A DNA stretch of 64,000 bases. Source: DATFQE01 sp963739085. Lineage in GTDB: Bacteria > Actinomycetota > Thermoleophilia > Gaiellales > Gaiellaceae. The notes under the pieces are model-generated. The model made no database searches and had not been told where the DNA came from. It saw nothing but the letters and a program-made list of their open reading frames with translations. Location: the NCBI GenBank assembly GCA_963739085.1, contig CAVTZA010000010.1:310001-374000 (forward strand). Reading direction: 5' to 3'. A program made the position numbers and the translations under genes. Below are positions 20,934 through 28,660 of the stretch, one piece after another; position 1 is the first letter of the stretch, and each line of letters opens with the position of its first letter.

Positions 20934-21817
20934 ACCGTCAACGCGGGCTCGACGAGCCTCAAGCGCCACCTCGTCGACGGCGACGACGCGCGGCCGGTGG
21001 ACGACTACGTCCCCGCCGAGGCGGTTGGCCATCGTGTCGTCCACGGCGGATCTCGTTTCGTGGAGACGACGCCGATCGACGACGAGGTCGTCGCCGCTAT
21101 CGACGAGCTGCGCGAGCTCGCGCCGCTCCACAACGAGCCGGCGCTCCGGGCGATCCGCGAGGCCCGGGAGGCGCTTCCGGACACGCCCCACTTCGCCGTC
21201 TTCGACACCGCCTTCCACGCGACGATTCCGCCCGAAGCGGCGACCTACGCGATCCCGCGAGCCTGGCGTGAGGACTGGGGGATCCGGCGCTACGGCTTCC
21301 ACGGTATTGCCGTGCAGTCGGTGGCCGAACGCAGTCAGACGCGCGCCGGCTCGTCGTCTGCCACCTCGGCGGCGGCTGCTCGGTCACGGCGGTGCTCGAC
21401 GGCCGTTCGGTGGACACCACCATGGGCTTCAGCCCGCTCGAGGGGGTGCCGATGGCCACGCGCTCCGGCTCGATCGACCCGGGAGCGCTCGTGCACGTGC
21501 TCCGACGCCACGGTTTGACTCCGGACGAGCTCGACGAAGCCCTCGAGCACGACTCCGGGCTGGCCGCGCTCGGCGGGCTCGATGACCCGCTCGGCTTCGC
21601 CGTCTACACGTACCGGATCGCCCTGGCCGCGGCTGCCATGGCGGCGGCTCTCGGCGGCCTCGACGTGCTCGCGTTCTCGGGCGGCGTGGGCGAGAACCGC
21701 GCCGACGTCAGGGATGCCATAGCCGGGCGGCTACGCCACCTCGGCGACTTCGCGGTCGAGGCCGTCCCCGCCCGCGAGGAACTCGTCATCGCCGCCGAGG
21801 TTCGGGCGCGCCTTTAG
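20931..21817 (+). CDS. ackA: Acetate kinase-family protein, short form
   Basis: Converts acetyl phosphate and ADP to acetate and ATP, the natural partner of phosphoketolase. Motifs in order: LTVNAGSTSLKRHLV, VGHRVVHGGSRFVETTP, AVFDTAFHATIPPEAATYA, YGFHGIAVQSVAER, CHLGGGCSVTAVLDGRSVDT, GFSPLEGVPMATRSGSIDPG, and FSGGVGENRADVRDAIA. The protein is about 295 residues, around 100 fewer than typical AckA: the segment before the VVHGG motif is shortened and the DMR-type loop after SGLAALGG is missing. One frame change lies near 21335. No canonical start codon with a ribosome site is visible; the protein is in frame with Xfp, so it is either fused or has lost its start/stop to an indel. The stop TAG 21815-21817 overlaps the convergent regulator gene. 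Confidence 0.8.
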
Positions 21818-22455
21818 CTCGGTTCGAGTAGCCCCTGCTCGAGCGCGTACCGCACGAGCTCCGCCCGGGTGGAGATCCGCAGCTTCTGCATGATGTGCGC
21901 GCGGTGCGTCTCGACGGTGCGCACCGAGAGGAAGAGCGTCTCGGCGATCTCGTGGTTCGTGTGGCCGAGCGCCAGCAGCCGCAGGATCTCGTGCTCCCGC
22001 TCCGACAGCGGATCCTCCTCGCGACGCGCCCGCTCCTCGGCCTCGGCCACGATCAACCGCGCGCCGAGCTCGGGGTGGACGTAGCGGCCGCCGTCGGCGA
22101 TCTCGCGAACGGCGGCGACCAGCTCGACGTCGGCCGCCTCCTTGAGCACGTAGCCGCTGGCTCCGGCCGCGAACGCCTCACGGACGTAGGCGGCGTCGTC
22201 CTGCATCGACAGGATCAGGATCTTCGTCTCCGGGTGCTCCTTGACCAGGTCCGGGATCGCCTCGATCCCGCTCCGGCCGGGCATCGCGACGTCGAGCAGC
22301 ACGATGTCAGGCTTCTGCGCGCGCACCTCGAAGACGGCCTCGCGTGCGTCGCCGGCCTCCGCGACCACCTCGATGTCGTCCTCCGCGGCCAAGAGCAGCT
22401 TGAGGCCGGAGCGCACGACGGCGTGGTCGTCGACGATGAGCACGCGGGCGGCCAT
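21814..22455 (-). CDS. NarL/LuxR-family response regulator (orphan)
   Basis: 213 residues, frame intact. An N-terminal receiver domain has the acidic pair in VLIVDDHAVVRSG, the phosphoacceptor Asp in IVLLDVAMPGRSG, Ser in ILSMQDD and Lys in GYVLKEA. A C-terminal LuxR-type helix-turn-helix follows (PLSEREHEILRLLALGHTNH, then FLSVRTVETHRAHIMQKL). It is convergent with the acetate kinase gene, overlapping it by 4 bp. No histidine kinase lies in the window, so its sensor is elsewhere. It is the only two-component regulator near the stress and fermentation genes and is a candidate, by position only, to bind the TCCGTA motif. Confidence 0.9.
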   Translation of the reverse strand: MAARVLIVDDHAVVRSGLKLLLAAEDDIEVVAEAGDAREAVFEVRAQKPDIVLLDVAMPGRSGIEAIPDLVKEHPETKILILSMQDDAAYVREAFAAGASGYVLKEAADVELVAAVREIADGGRYVHPELGARLIVAEAEERARREEDPLSEREHEILRLLALGHTNHEIAETLFLSVRTVETHRAHIMQKLRISTRAELVRYALEQGLLEPS

Positions 22456-22490
22456 CCCGGCGAAGTCTGACCGAACCGGCGGTGCGTGAG

Positions 22491-22659
22491 CTAGAGGCCT
22501 GATGTGAAATATGAGCGGGCCGTGGGGCCGCCCCAGACACGGCGTCAGGCCGTCCCGTCGCCCTTACCCAGGCTGACTAGCCTGCGCTGCGGACGCCGGA
22601 ACACCCTGACTTGGTCTGGAACACCCCCACGGCGCGCCAATTCCACATCAAGCCTCTAG
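22491..22659. repeat. 169-bp imperfect palindrome (MITE-like or long hairpin)
   Basis: The left end CTAGAGGCCTGATGTGAAAT (22491-22510) and the right end ATTCCACATCAAGCCTCTAG (22640-22659) are inverted copies matching at 18 of 20 positions. Homology continues inward: GCCGTGGGG-x2-G-x2-CCAGAC on the left matches GCCGTGGGG-x2-G-x2-CCAGAC read from the right, after a 2-nt offset. The inner part has no open frame. The right end overlaps the stop codon of the phosphoribosyltransferase gene. No transposase or clear target-site duplication is seen. It could be a non-autonomous transposon relic or a bidirectional hairpin. Confidence 0.6.
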
Positions 22660-23279
22660 CGGGCCAGCAGGCCGGCCACGTACCACTCGTCGAGCGGGTC
22701 GAAGATGTCGTAGGCCTGCCCGACGACGGCGATCTCCTCGAGCCGATTCGGGCAGACGACCACCTCCGCCTCGTGCTCCAGCCGGGCGAGCCCGTCGATC
22801 CGGCCGACGGGCGTCGCGGCGACGAGGTGCGTGACGCCCTCGGCCCGCGCCCAGCGGCAGGCGGCAGCGAGTGTGAGCCCGGTGATCAGGCCGTCGTCGA
22901 CGAGCACGGCGGTCCGCCCGGCGACCGGCAGGCGGTCGTGCTCGAGTCGCGCCTCCAAAGCGCCTGCCGCCCGCCGGGCTCGTTCGACGACGGGCTTCAC
23001 CGCCTCGTCCGGAACGCCGTGCCCCTCCCGCAGATAGACCGGCCCGTCGGCCGTGACGGCGCCGAGTCGCAAGCCCTGCGCGTTCACCCGCTCGACGTCG
23101 ACCGCGGTGAGCGGTGCCCCGAGCTCCCGCGCCACCTCGAGGGCCACGGCGACGCCGCCGCGGGCGACGCCGACCACCACGGGATCGTCCAGCCGTAGCT
23201 CGGCGACCGGCCCGGCGAGCGCTCGTCCGGCCGCCTCGCGGTCGCGGAAGAGCGGCTCCATCCAGGCCACGATGCGCAC
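22656..23279 (-). CDS. Phosphoribosyltransferase-family protein (COG1926-like)
   Basis: 207 residues, frame intact. The PRPP-binding loop is TAVLVDDGLITGLTLAAACR (near 22880-22925), the classic hydrophobic-DD-G-x-x-T-G pattern. The N-terminus FRDREAAGRALAGPVAEL and VVGVARGGVAVALEVARELG match the family often described as predicted phosphoribosyltransferases of unknown substrate. The start is given at ATG 23279; ATG 23261 (MEPLFRDREAAG) is equally likely. A relative in Mycobacterium tuberculosis is known to belong to the dormancy regulon, which fits the stress-type genes upstream, but that link is inference. Its stop lies in the right arm of the palindrome. Confidence 0.8.
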   Translation of the reverse strand: MRIVAWMEPLFRDREAAGRALAGPVAELRLDDPVVVGVARGGVAVALEVARELGAPLTAVDVERVNAQGLRLGAVTADGPVYLREGHGVPDEAVKPVVERARRAAGALEARLEHDRLPVAGRTAVLVDDGLITGLTLAAACRWARAEGVTHLVAATPVGRIDGLARLEHEAEVVVCPNRLEEIAVVGQAYDIFDPLDEWYVAGLLAR

Positions 23280-23341
23280 CCATTGATTGTGGCCCTGAGA
23301 TAGCGTCCCGACTCGGACTCAACGCTGCGAGGAGGCTTTCC

Positions 23342-24493
23342 ATGCAGGAGCAAACGGCCACCATCACCGGCATGGGGCGGCGGACGAAGCCCCCGTTCCG
23401 CGCGGATCACGTCGGCAGCCTGCTCCGCCCGCCGCGGCTGCTGCAGGCGCGCGAGGAGCACGCGGCCGGGACGCTCGACGCGGCCGGCCTGCGCGCGATC
23501 GAGGACGAGGCGATCCGCGAGATCGTCGCCAAGCAGGAGAGCGTCGGCCTGCAGTCCGCGACGGACGGCGAGTTCCGCCGCGCCTCCTGGCACATGGACT
23601 TCATCTACCAGCTGGACGGGATCACCAAGGAGTCGGGGCACATCGCCGTCAAGTTCTTCAACGAGGACGGCGAGATCGAGTTCACGCCGGCCGCGCTCCA
23701 CGTCGACGGCAAGCTCGGCGTGTCGCACACGATCTTCGGCGACGCGTTCAGCTTCCTGCGCGACACGGTCACGACGAACCTGCCGAAGCTGACGATCCCG
23801 TCGCCGAGCATGGTCCACTACCGGGGAGGCAAGGCCGCCATCGACGCGTCCGTCTATCCGGAGATGGACGCCTTCTGGGCCGACCTCACCGCCGCCTACG
23901 CCGACGAGGTCCGCCGCCTCGGCGAGCTGGGCTGCACCTACCTCCAGTTCGACGACACGAGCCTCGCGTACATGAACGACCCGCACCAGCGCGAGTACAT
24001 CGCCTCGATCGGCGGTGACGCCGAGCGGCAGCATGTGGAGTACATCCGCCACATCAACGAGGCGCTCGCCGGCCGCCCGGACGGCATGAGCGTCACGACG
24101 CACATGTGCCGCGGCAACTTCCGGTCGTCGTGGGCGGCCGAGGGGAGCTACGACTTCGTCGCCGAGGCGCTCCTCAGCGAGCTCCAGGTGGACGGCTTCT
24201 TCATGGAGTGGGACGACGAGCGGTCGGGCGGCTTCGAGCCGCTGCGATTCCTGCCCAGGGGCGACAAGCACGTCGTGCTCGGCCTCGTCACGACGAAGCG
24301 GGGCGAGCTCGAGTCGAAGGACGAGCTCAAGCGTCGGATCGAGGAGGCCGCGAAGCACGCGCCGATCGAGCAGCTCTGCCTGTCACCGCAGTGCGGGTTT
24401 TCCTCCACCGTCGAGGGCAACGTCCTGACCGAGGACGAGCAGTGGGCCAAGCTCGCCCTCATCGTCGAAGTCGCCGCGGAGGTCTGGGGCTAG
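23342..24493 (+). CDS. Cobalamin-independent methionine synthase (MetE C-terminal-like) family protein
   Basis: 383 residues, frame intact, ATG 23342 after GAGGAGG; MGRRTKPPFRADHVGSLL at residue 11 is an alternative start. The protein matches the single-domain MetE-like family: FRADHVGSLLRPPRLLQARE, LQSATDGEFRRASWHMDFIY, TYLQFDDTSLAYM, the zinc-site HMCRGNFRSSWAAEGSY, FFMEWDDERSGGFEPL and LSPQCGFSSTVEGN, which supplies the second cysteine. Full-length MetE is about 750 residues; this short form lacks the N-terminal half. The methyl donor and acceptor cannot be told from sequence; homocysteine or another thiol is likely. It is divergent from the phosphoribosyltransferase gene with about 60 bp between. 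Confidence 0.85.
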   Translation: MQEQTATITGMGRRTKPPFRADHVGSLLRPPRLLQAREEHAAGTLDAAGLRAIEDEAIREIVAKQESVGLQSATDGEFRRASWHMDFIYQLDGITKESGHIAVKFFNEDGEIEFTPAALHVDGKLGVSHTIFGDAFSFLRDTVTTNLPKLTIPSPSMVHYRGGKAAIDASVYPEMDAFWADLTAAYADEVRRLGELGCTYLQFDDTSLAYMNDPHQREYIASIGGDAERQHVEYIRHINEALAGRPDGMSVTTHMCRGNFRSSWAAEGSYDFVAEALLSELQVDGFFMEWDDERSGGFEPLRFLPRGDKHVVLGLVTTKRGELESKDELKRRIEEAAKHAPIEQLCLSPQCGFSSTVEGNVLTEDEQWAKLALIVEVAAEVWG

Positions 24494-24667
24494 AGACCCC
24501 AGGCGGGCGCCCGCGGGACCGGTGGGCCGGAGCGTTAGTTACGTCGTATGTCGCCGGGCGTTGGCGGGCTTGCCGTCGACCGCCGGCCGCGGCTAGCCGA
24601 CCACGCCATCCACCCCTTCGCCGCATAGCCTGTCGATTTGCCCGGTCCGTCCCCAACGGAGGGAGCC

Positions 24668-25498
24668 ATGACAAGCATCGACCCCTATCGCGTGACCGAC
24701 GAGCTGGACGAGGCCGTTCTCGCTGCCATCGCGACGCGCCTCGAAGTGCGTGGCCAGCACCCGGTCTTCGTGCGCATGATGGACGAGTATCTCGATGCCA
24801 TGCGCATCGACGACGCCGGGGCGGTCATCGACCTTGGCTGCGGCACCGGTGTTGCTTCGCGTCGCATCGCCCAAAGGTCAGGATTTTCGGGGCACGTCAC
24901 CGGCGTCGACCGCAGCCCATACCTCCTTGGCGCGGCCAAGCAGCTCGCGCGCGATGAGAACCTCGCAGGTCGCATCGACTTCCGCGTCGGCGATTCGCAG
25001 AGCCTCGATCTTGGCGCCGGCGAGTTCGATGCCGTCGTCGCCCACACGCTCATCAGCCATGTCGAGCGCCCCGCTGCCGTGCTGGCAGAAGTCGCCCGCA
25101 TCGTCAAGCCCGGCGGTTCAATCGGGATCTTCGACGGCGACTATGCGTCTCTGACCTTCGGCGATCCCGATCCCGATCGGGGCAAACGTGACGATGAAAC
25201 TCTCATCGCTGCCATCGTCACCAACCCGCGCGTCATGCGCCAGATGCCGGTCCTCGTTCGTGACGCCGAGCTGGAACTCGTTGCATCATTCCCCTACATC
25301 CTCGCCGAGGTGGGCAGGGCCGACTTCTGGCTGCCTGCGATCGAGTCGTTCAGCAAGCTCATGCCCACGGCCGGCGCGATGACGGCAGCCGAAGCGGGCG
25401 CATGGGCCGATCGCTTGATGCAGGCATCAGCGTCGGGCCTCTTCTTCGGCGCCAGCAACTACTACGGATACGTCCTGCGCAAGCCAGTACGCGTCTGA
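24668..25498 (+). CDS. Class I SAM-dependent methyltransferase
   Basis: 276 residues, frame intact, ATG 24668 after GGAGGGAG. The SAM motif I is VIDLGCGTGVASRRIAQRSG (residues about 57-75); the acidic residue of motif II is in GVDRSPYLL; the post-motif DFRVGDSQSLDLG and FDAVVAHTLISHVERP follow. The C-terminal part (FWLPAIESFSKLMPTAGAMT, then FFGASNYYGYVLRKP) resembles the uncharacterised methyltransferases of the UbiE-like group. The substrate is unknown. By eye it has a slightly lower GC content and more A/T-ending codons than its neighbours, a weak hint of transfer. The 174 bp before it hold no gene that I can see. A terminator follows. Confidence 0.82.
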   Translation: MTSIDPYRVTDELDEAVLAAIATRLEVRGQHPVFVRMMDEYLDAMRIDDAGAVIDLGCGTGVASRRIAQRSGFSGHVTGVDRSPYLLGAAKQLARDENLAGRIDFRVGDSQSLDLGAGEFDAVVAHTLISHVERPAAVLAEVARIVKPGGSIGIFDGDYASLTFGDPDPDRGKRDDETLIAAIVTNPRVMRQMPVLVRDAELELVASFPYILAEVGRADFWLPAIESFSKLMPTAGAMTAAEAGAWADRLMQASASGLFFGASNYYGYVLRKPVRV

Positions 25499-25514
25499 CG
25501 ACGCCCCGTATCGA

Positions 25515-25543
25515 CGGAGGGCGCCCGAAAAGGGCGCCCTCCG
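25515..25543. terminator. Bidirectional terminator between convergent genes
   Basis: A perfect 12-bp stem (CGGAGGGCGCCC / GGGCGCCCTCCG) with a 5-nt loop, between the methyltransferase stop and the stop of the minus-strand binding-protein gene. The loop sequence GAAAA gives TTTTC on the minus strand. Confidence 0.75.
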
Positions 25544-25563
25544 ATGTTCGCCGAGGGAGGCTC

Positions 25564-26812
25564 CTAGCGAACCCTGAGCGTTCGCTTGAGCGCGGGGCGG
25601 CCGCTCGAGCTGAACGTGTACTTGCCCTTCTTGAGCGTCACGGTCCACGTGCTGCGGCCCGTGCCCTTCACGCTCGTCGACTTGCTGCACGCCGGGGCCG
25701 GCGAGGATGAAGTTCCGCGTCTTCGACGTGTCCGACACGATGAATGTGTAGCGGCCGTGCTGCAGCGTCGTGACCGGCTTGCCGTCGAGACGCAGCGTGA
25801 TGAAGCGGTTGCCGACCGTGCCCGCCAGGTTCTTGCCGCCGGTGACGCTACTCGGCACCATCGCCGACAGGTTCGGCAGCGTCGAGATGACGTCGAACTC
25901 CTTCGCGTACTTCGCCAGCTGCGTCAGCTTCTCGCGGTCGACGAGCGGGCTCCAGATCGGCAGCCGGCCGTTGCGCTGCGACGCCGGCAGCAGCTCGCGG
26001 ATCTCCGAGGGATGCGATTGGGCGTAGGTGAGCGACTGGTCGATCGCCTTCTTGAACTTCACGGCGAGACCGGGGTTCTTCCGCGTCCAGTCGTTCATGG
26101 CCGCGTAGCCGCCGATCGGCCAGAACTTCCCGAGCACCGGGCCGGGCGCCATCACCGTGCGTCCGCCGTCGCCGAGGATCTGCGACAGGAACGGCTCGGG
26201 CGTCCAGACCGCGTCGACCTGCCCGTTGTTCAGCGCGGAGCGCATCGCCGGGAACGGCAGCGCGAGGAGCCGTGGCGAATTGGGGTTGACGCCCCGCTTC
26301 TTGAGCGCGGCCTTGATCATGACCTCGCCGACGCCCTTGAGGGCGTTGACGGCGATCGTCTTGCCCGCGAGATCGCTGGGACTCCGGATCGAGCTCGAGC
26401 CTTTGACGAGGATGTTCTGCCAGTTGTCGGTCTCGTTCGTGCCCTCGACCTCGCTCGCCGCGACCGTCGTGAGCTGGATGCCCTGCGTGCGGGCGATCAT
26501 CATCGGCACGAAGCCGAGGTAGCCGATGTCGCCGTTGTTGTTCGCCAGCGCGAGGACGACGTCGTTGCCGCTCTGCAGCGTCCGCTTGTTGATCTCGATC
26601 CCCTGCGCCGAGAAGAAGCCCTTCTTGATCCCGAGGTCCAGCGGGAGCGCGTTCGCAATCGGCAGCGTCGCGACCGTCACGGTCGCCAGCTGGCGCTTGC
26701 CGGCGGTGGGGCGCGCGCTCGCCGTCGCCCCGCCGAACACCGTCACCGCCGTGATCACGGCGAGGGCGGCCACGAAGAGGCGGCGACCGGAACCTCTAGC
26801 GACTCGTTTCAT
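25564..26812 (-). CDS. ABC substrate-binding protein (SsuA/TauA/NMT1 type) with C-terminal cupredoxin-like domain
   Basis: Residues 1-33 are a secretory signal peptide (basic start, LFVAALAVITAVTVFGGATA). Residues about 40-315 match periplasmic binding proteins for sulfonates, nitrate and aromatic acids (VATLPIANALPLDLGIKKGF, GDIGYLGFVPMMIARTQGI, VDAVWTPEPFLSQIL). After one extra C (GTG-C-AGC near 25687) is removed, the end reads through a beta-rich domain (VTTLQHGRYTFIVSDTSKTR, then WTVTLKKGKYTFSSSGRP) ending TLRVR at TAG 25564-25566. That domain resembles secreted plastocyanin-like modules but lacks their His and Cys/His/Met copper ligands. The gene is transcribed away from the IclR gene and has an operator-like site upstream. 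Ligand unknown; the neighbourhood suggests an aromatic acid. Confidence 0.82.
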
Positions 26813-26859
26813 CTCCCGTCCTTTCTTTCTGTCCGCAGTGACGCGAGGCGCCGAGTTCT

Positions 26860-26886
26860 GTTCGCCATGCGAACAAAGATTCGTTC
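26860..26886 (-). promoter_or_regulatory. Operator-like site upstream of binding-protein gene
   Basis: On the minus strand: GAACGAAT-CTTT-GTTCGCAT-GG-CGAAC, 48 bp before the binding-protein ATG. It contains the perfect inverted repeat TGTTCGC-CAT-GCGAACA. The same layout recurs at 30299. IclR-family operators are often such short palindromes with extra half-sites. Probable target of the adjacent IclR regulator. Confidence 0.6.
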
Positions 26887-27742
26887 ACCGTACGGCACTT
26901 TCGACCTTGCTCGATTCGCTGTCAAGTGGGGTACGACGCGCCCCGGGCGCGGCCACTGCGCCGAGCTCGGCCTCGATCGCCTCGGCGGTGCGCAGAAGCC
27001 CCGGAAGCACACGCTTGCGCAGGTCCTGCATGGTCATCCGGCTCGCGTGCACGGAGACGTTCATTGCGGCAGATACGCTCCCGCCGGCGTTTCGGATCGG
27101 TACCGACACCGAGCGCACGCCCTGCTCGAGCTCCTGGTCGACCGCGGCCCAGCCGCGAGAGCGGACTCGCTCGAGCTCGGCCCGCAGCGAGCCGACGTCC
27201 GGAACAGTCGTGGGCGTGAGCGAGTGGATCTCCATCCGCGCGAGCCGCTCCTCGAGGGCCTCCGGCTCGAGCGCCGCAAGGAGCACCCGCCCCATCGACG
27301 TGGGATACGCGGGGAGCCGTGTCCCGACGGCGATGGTGATCGACATGATCCGCCTCGTCGGCACGCGCACCACGTAGACGATGTCGGTGTCGTCGAGCAC
27401 GGCGATCGACGACGACTCGTTGACCTCGGCGACCAGCGCCTCCATGTGCGGCTGTGCCAGCTCGGGGAGGCTGAGTGCCGAGAGGTACGAGTAGCCCAGC
27501 TCGAGCACGCGGGGCCGCAACGAGAAGCGGTTCCCGTCCTGGCGCACGTAGCCGAGGCGGACGAGCGTCAGGAGGAGCCGGCGGGCCGTCGCGCGCGTCA
27601 GGCCCGTCGCACGCGCGACCTCGCTGAGCCCGAGCTCGGCGTGCGTCGCGTCGAAGGCGCGGATCACCGCGAGCCCTCGCGAGAGCGACTGGACGAACTC
27701 CGAGCTGGGGACGAGCGGGGCCGGCTCCGGCGGCTCGTTCAC
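26885..27742 (-). CDS. IclR-family transcriptional regulator (PcaR/PobR-like)
   Basis: About 285 residues, frame intact. An N-terminal winged helix-turn-helix (FVQSLSRGLAVIRAFDATHA, LSEVARATGLTRATARRLLL, LGYVRQDGNRFSLRP) is followed by the IclR effector-binding domain (ALVAEVNESSSIAVLDDTDI, PAYPTSMGRVLLAALEPEAL, SVSVPIRNAGGSVSAAMNVS). The PcaR/PcaU/PobR branch of the family senses protocatechuate-pathway intermediates, which matches the downstream pca operon. The start is GTG 27742; an in-frame ATG at 27769 lies in a CATGTG-AC-CACATG palindrome and is an alternative. It sits between the binding-protein gene and the divergent permease genes. Confidence 0.85.
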   Translation of the reverse strand: MNEPPEPAPLVPSSEFVQSLSRGLAVIRAFDATHAELGLSEVARATGLTRATARRLLLTLVRLGYVRQDGNRFSLRPRVLELGYSYLSALSLPELAQPHMEALVAEVNESSSIAVLDDTDIVYVVRVPTRRIMSITIAVGTRLPAYPTSMGRVLLAALEPEALEERLARMEIHSLTPTTVPDVGSLRAELERVRSRGWAAVDQELEQGVRSVSVPIRNAGGSVSAAMNVSVHASRMTMQDLRKRVLPGLLRTAEAIEAELGAVAAPGARRTPLDSESSKVESAVR

Positions 27743-27756
27743 GGCGCGTCTTTCAC

Positions 27757-27770
27757 CATGTGACCACATG
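27757..27770. promoter_or_regulatory. Palindrome CATGTG-AC-CACATG in the IclR/permease divergent region
   Basis: A perfect 6-2-6 palindrome in the roughly 70-bp region between the IclR gene and the first permease gene. It covers the alternative ATG start of the regulator. It may be an autoregulatory site or a chance palindrome; it does not resemble the 27-bp site. Confidence 0.2.
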
Positions 27771-27814
27771 TTCTCATACCGAACGACGGGCCGAGATGCG
27801 ATATACATGCGGCC

Positions 27815-28660
27815 ATGGCGACCCGCGGCGACGTCGCGACCGCTGTCACGGTCACCGAGCCCCGCGTCCAGAGCGGCGTGCGGTTGCCGTTCGAGCGGGC
27901 CAAGGTCGCGCTCGTGTCCATCGCCTCGATCGTCGCCTCGCTCTTGATCTGGGAGCTCGTCTCCAAGAGCGGGCTGATCTCGGAGACAGACCTGCCGGCG
28001 GCGAGCACGACGTTCCAGAAGCTCTGGTCGTTCATGCACACGGAGGCATTCTGGACGGCGTTCTTCCAGACCGTCCGCGGCTGGGCGCTCGGCCTCGCGG
28101 TCGCCACCGTGCTCGCGGTCCCGATCGGGATCTTCCTCGGCGCCAACGACTTCGCCGCGCGCGCTTTCCGCGTCCCGATCGAGTTCCTGCGTCCGATTCC
28201 GTCGGCCGCCTTGATCCCGGTGCTCTTCCTCACGCTCGGCACGACGCTGAGGAGCGAGGTCTTCCTGGCCGCGTTCGGCGCCTTCTGGCCGCTGCTGATC
28301 CAGACGATGTACGGCGTCCACGACGTCGACCCGCTGGCGGTCGACACCGCGCGCGCCTTCGGGCTCGGCCGCTTCGAGCGCCTCTGGCGGATCACGCTCC
28401 CCGGCGCCGTGCCGTACATCGCGACCGGGCTGCGGATCGCCTCGACCGTCTCGCTGATCCTCGCCTTCACCGCCGAGCTGTTCATGGGCGTTCCAGGCCT
28501 CGGTCAGAAGGTCAACGAGGCCTCGTCGTACGGGCTCAACGAGGATCTGTACGCGTACGCGCTCGCCGTCGGCTTCCTCGGCGTCGCGATCCACCTGGCG
28601 ATGAGCGCCGTTGAGCACCGCGCGCTGCGGTGGCACCCGTCTCAGCGGAGCGCGCTGTGA
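27815..28660 (+). CDS. ABC transporter permease (SsuC/TauC family), first
   Basis: 281 residues, frame intact, ATG 27815. Five or six membrane helices, beginning near residues 32-50 (VALVSIASIVASLLIWELV). The coupling motif EAA-like segment is DVDPLAVDTARAFGLGRFER then LWRITLPGAVPYIATGLRI. This is the binding-protein-dependent permease family for sulfonate, nitrate, taurine and aromatic-acid importers. It overlaps the next permease gene by 4 bp (GTGA). Two different permease genes imply a heterodimeric membrane part. It should work with the binding protein at 25564 and the ATPase at 29482. Confidence 0.88.
   Translation: MATRGDVATAVTVTEPRVQSGVRLPFERAKVALVSIASIVASLLIWELVSKSGLISETDLPAASTTFQKLWSFMHTEAFWTAFFQTVRGWALGLAVATVLAVPIGIFLGANDFAARAFRVPIEFLRPIPSAALIPVLFLTLGTTLRSEVFLAAFGAFWPLLIQTMYGVHDVDPLAVDTARAFGLGRFERLWRITLPGAVPYIATGLRIASTVSLILAFTAELFMGVPGLGQKVNEASSYGLNEDLYAYALAVGFLGVAIHLAMSAVEHRALRWHPSQRSAL

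Noticed and set aside
4658..21340. Programmed ribosomal frameshifting or mass pseudogenisation of the first 21 kb
   Set aside because: Breaks occur in unrelated housekeeping genes at ordinary sequences without slippery sites, all motifs are kept, and the repeat ruler shows random net insertions.
24494..24667. A transposon or integration border around the methyltransferase gene
   Set aside because: No inverted or direct repeats, transposase or tRNA flank it; the slightly different base use alone is too weak.
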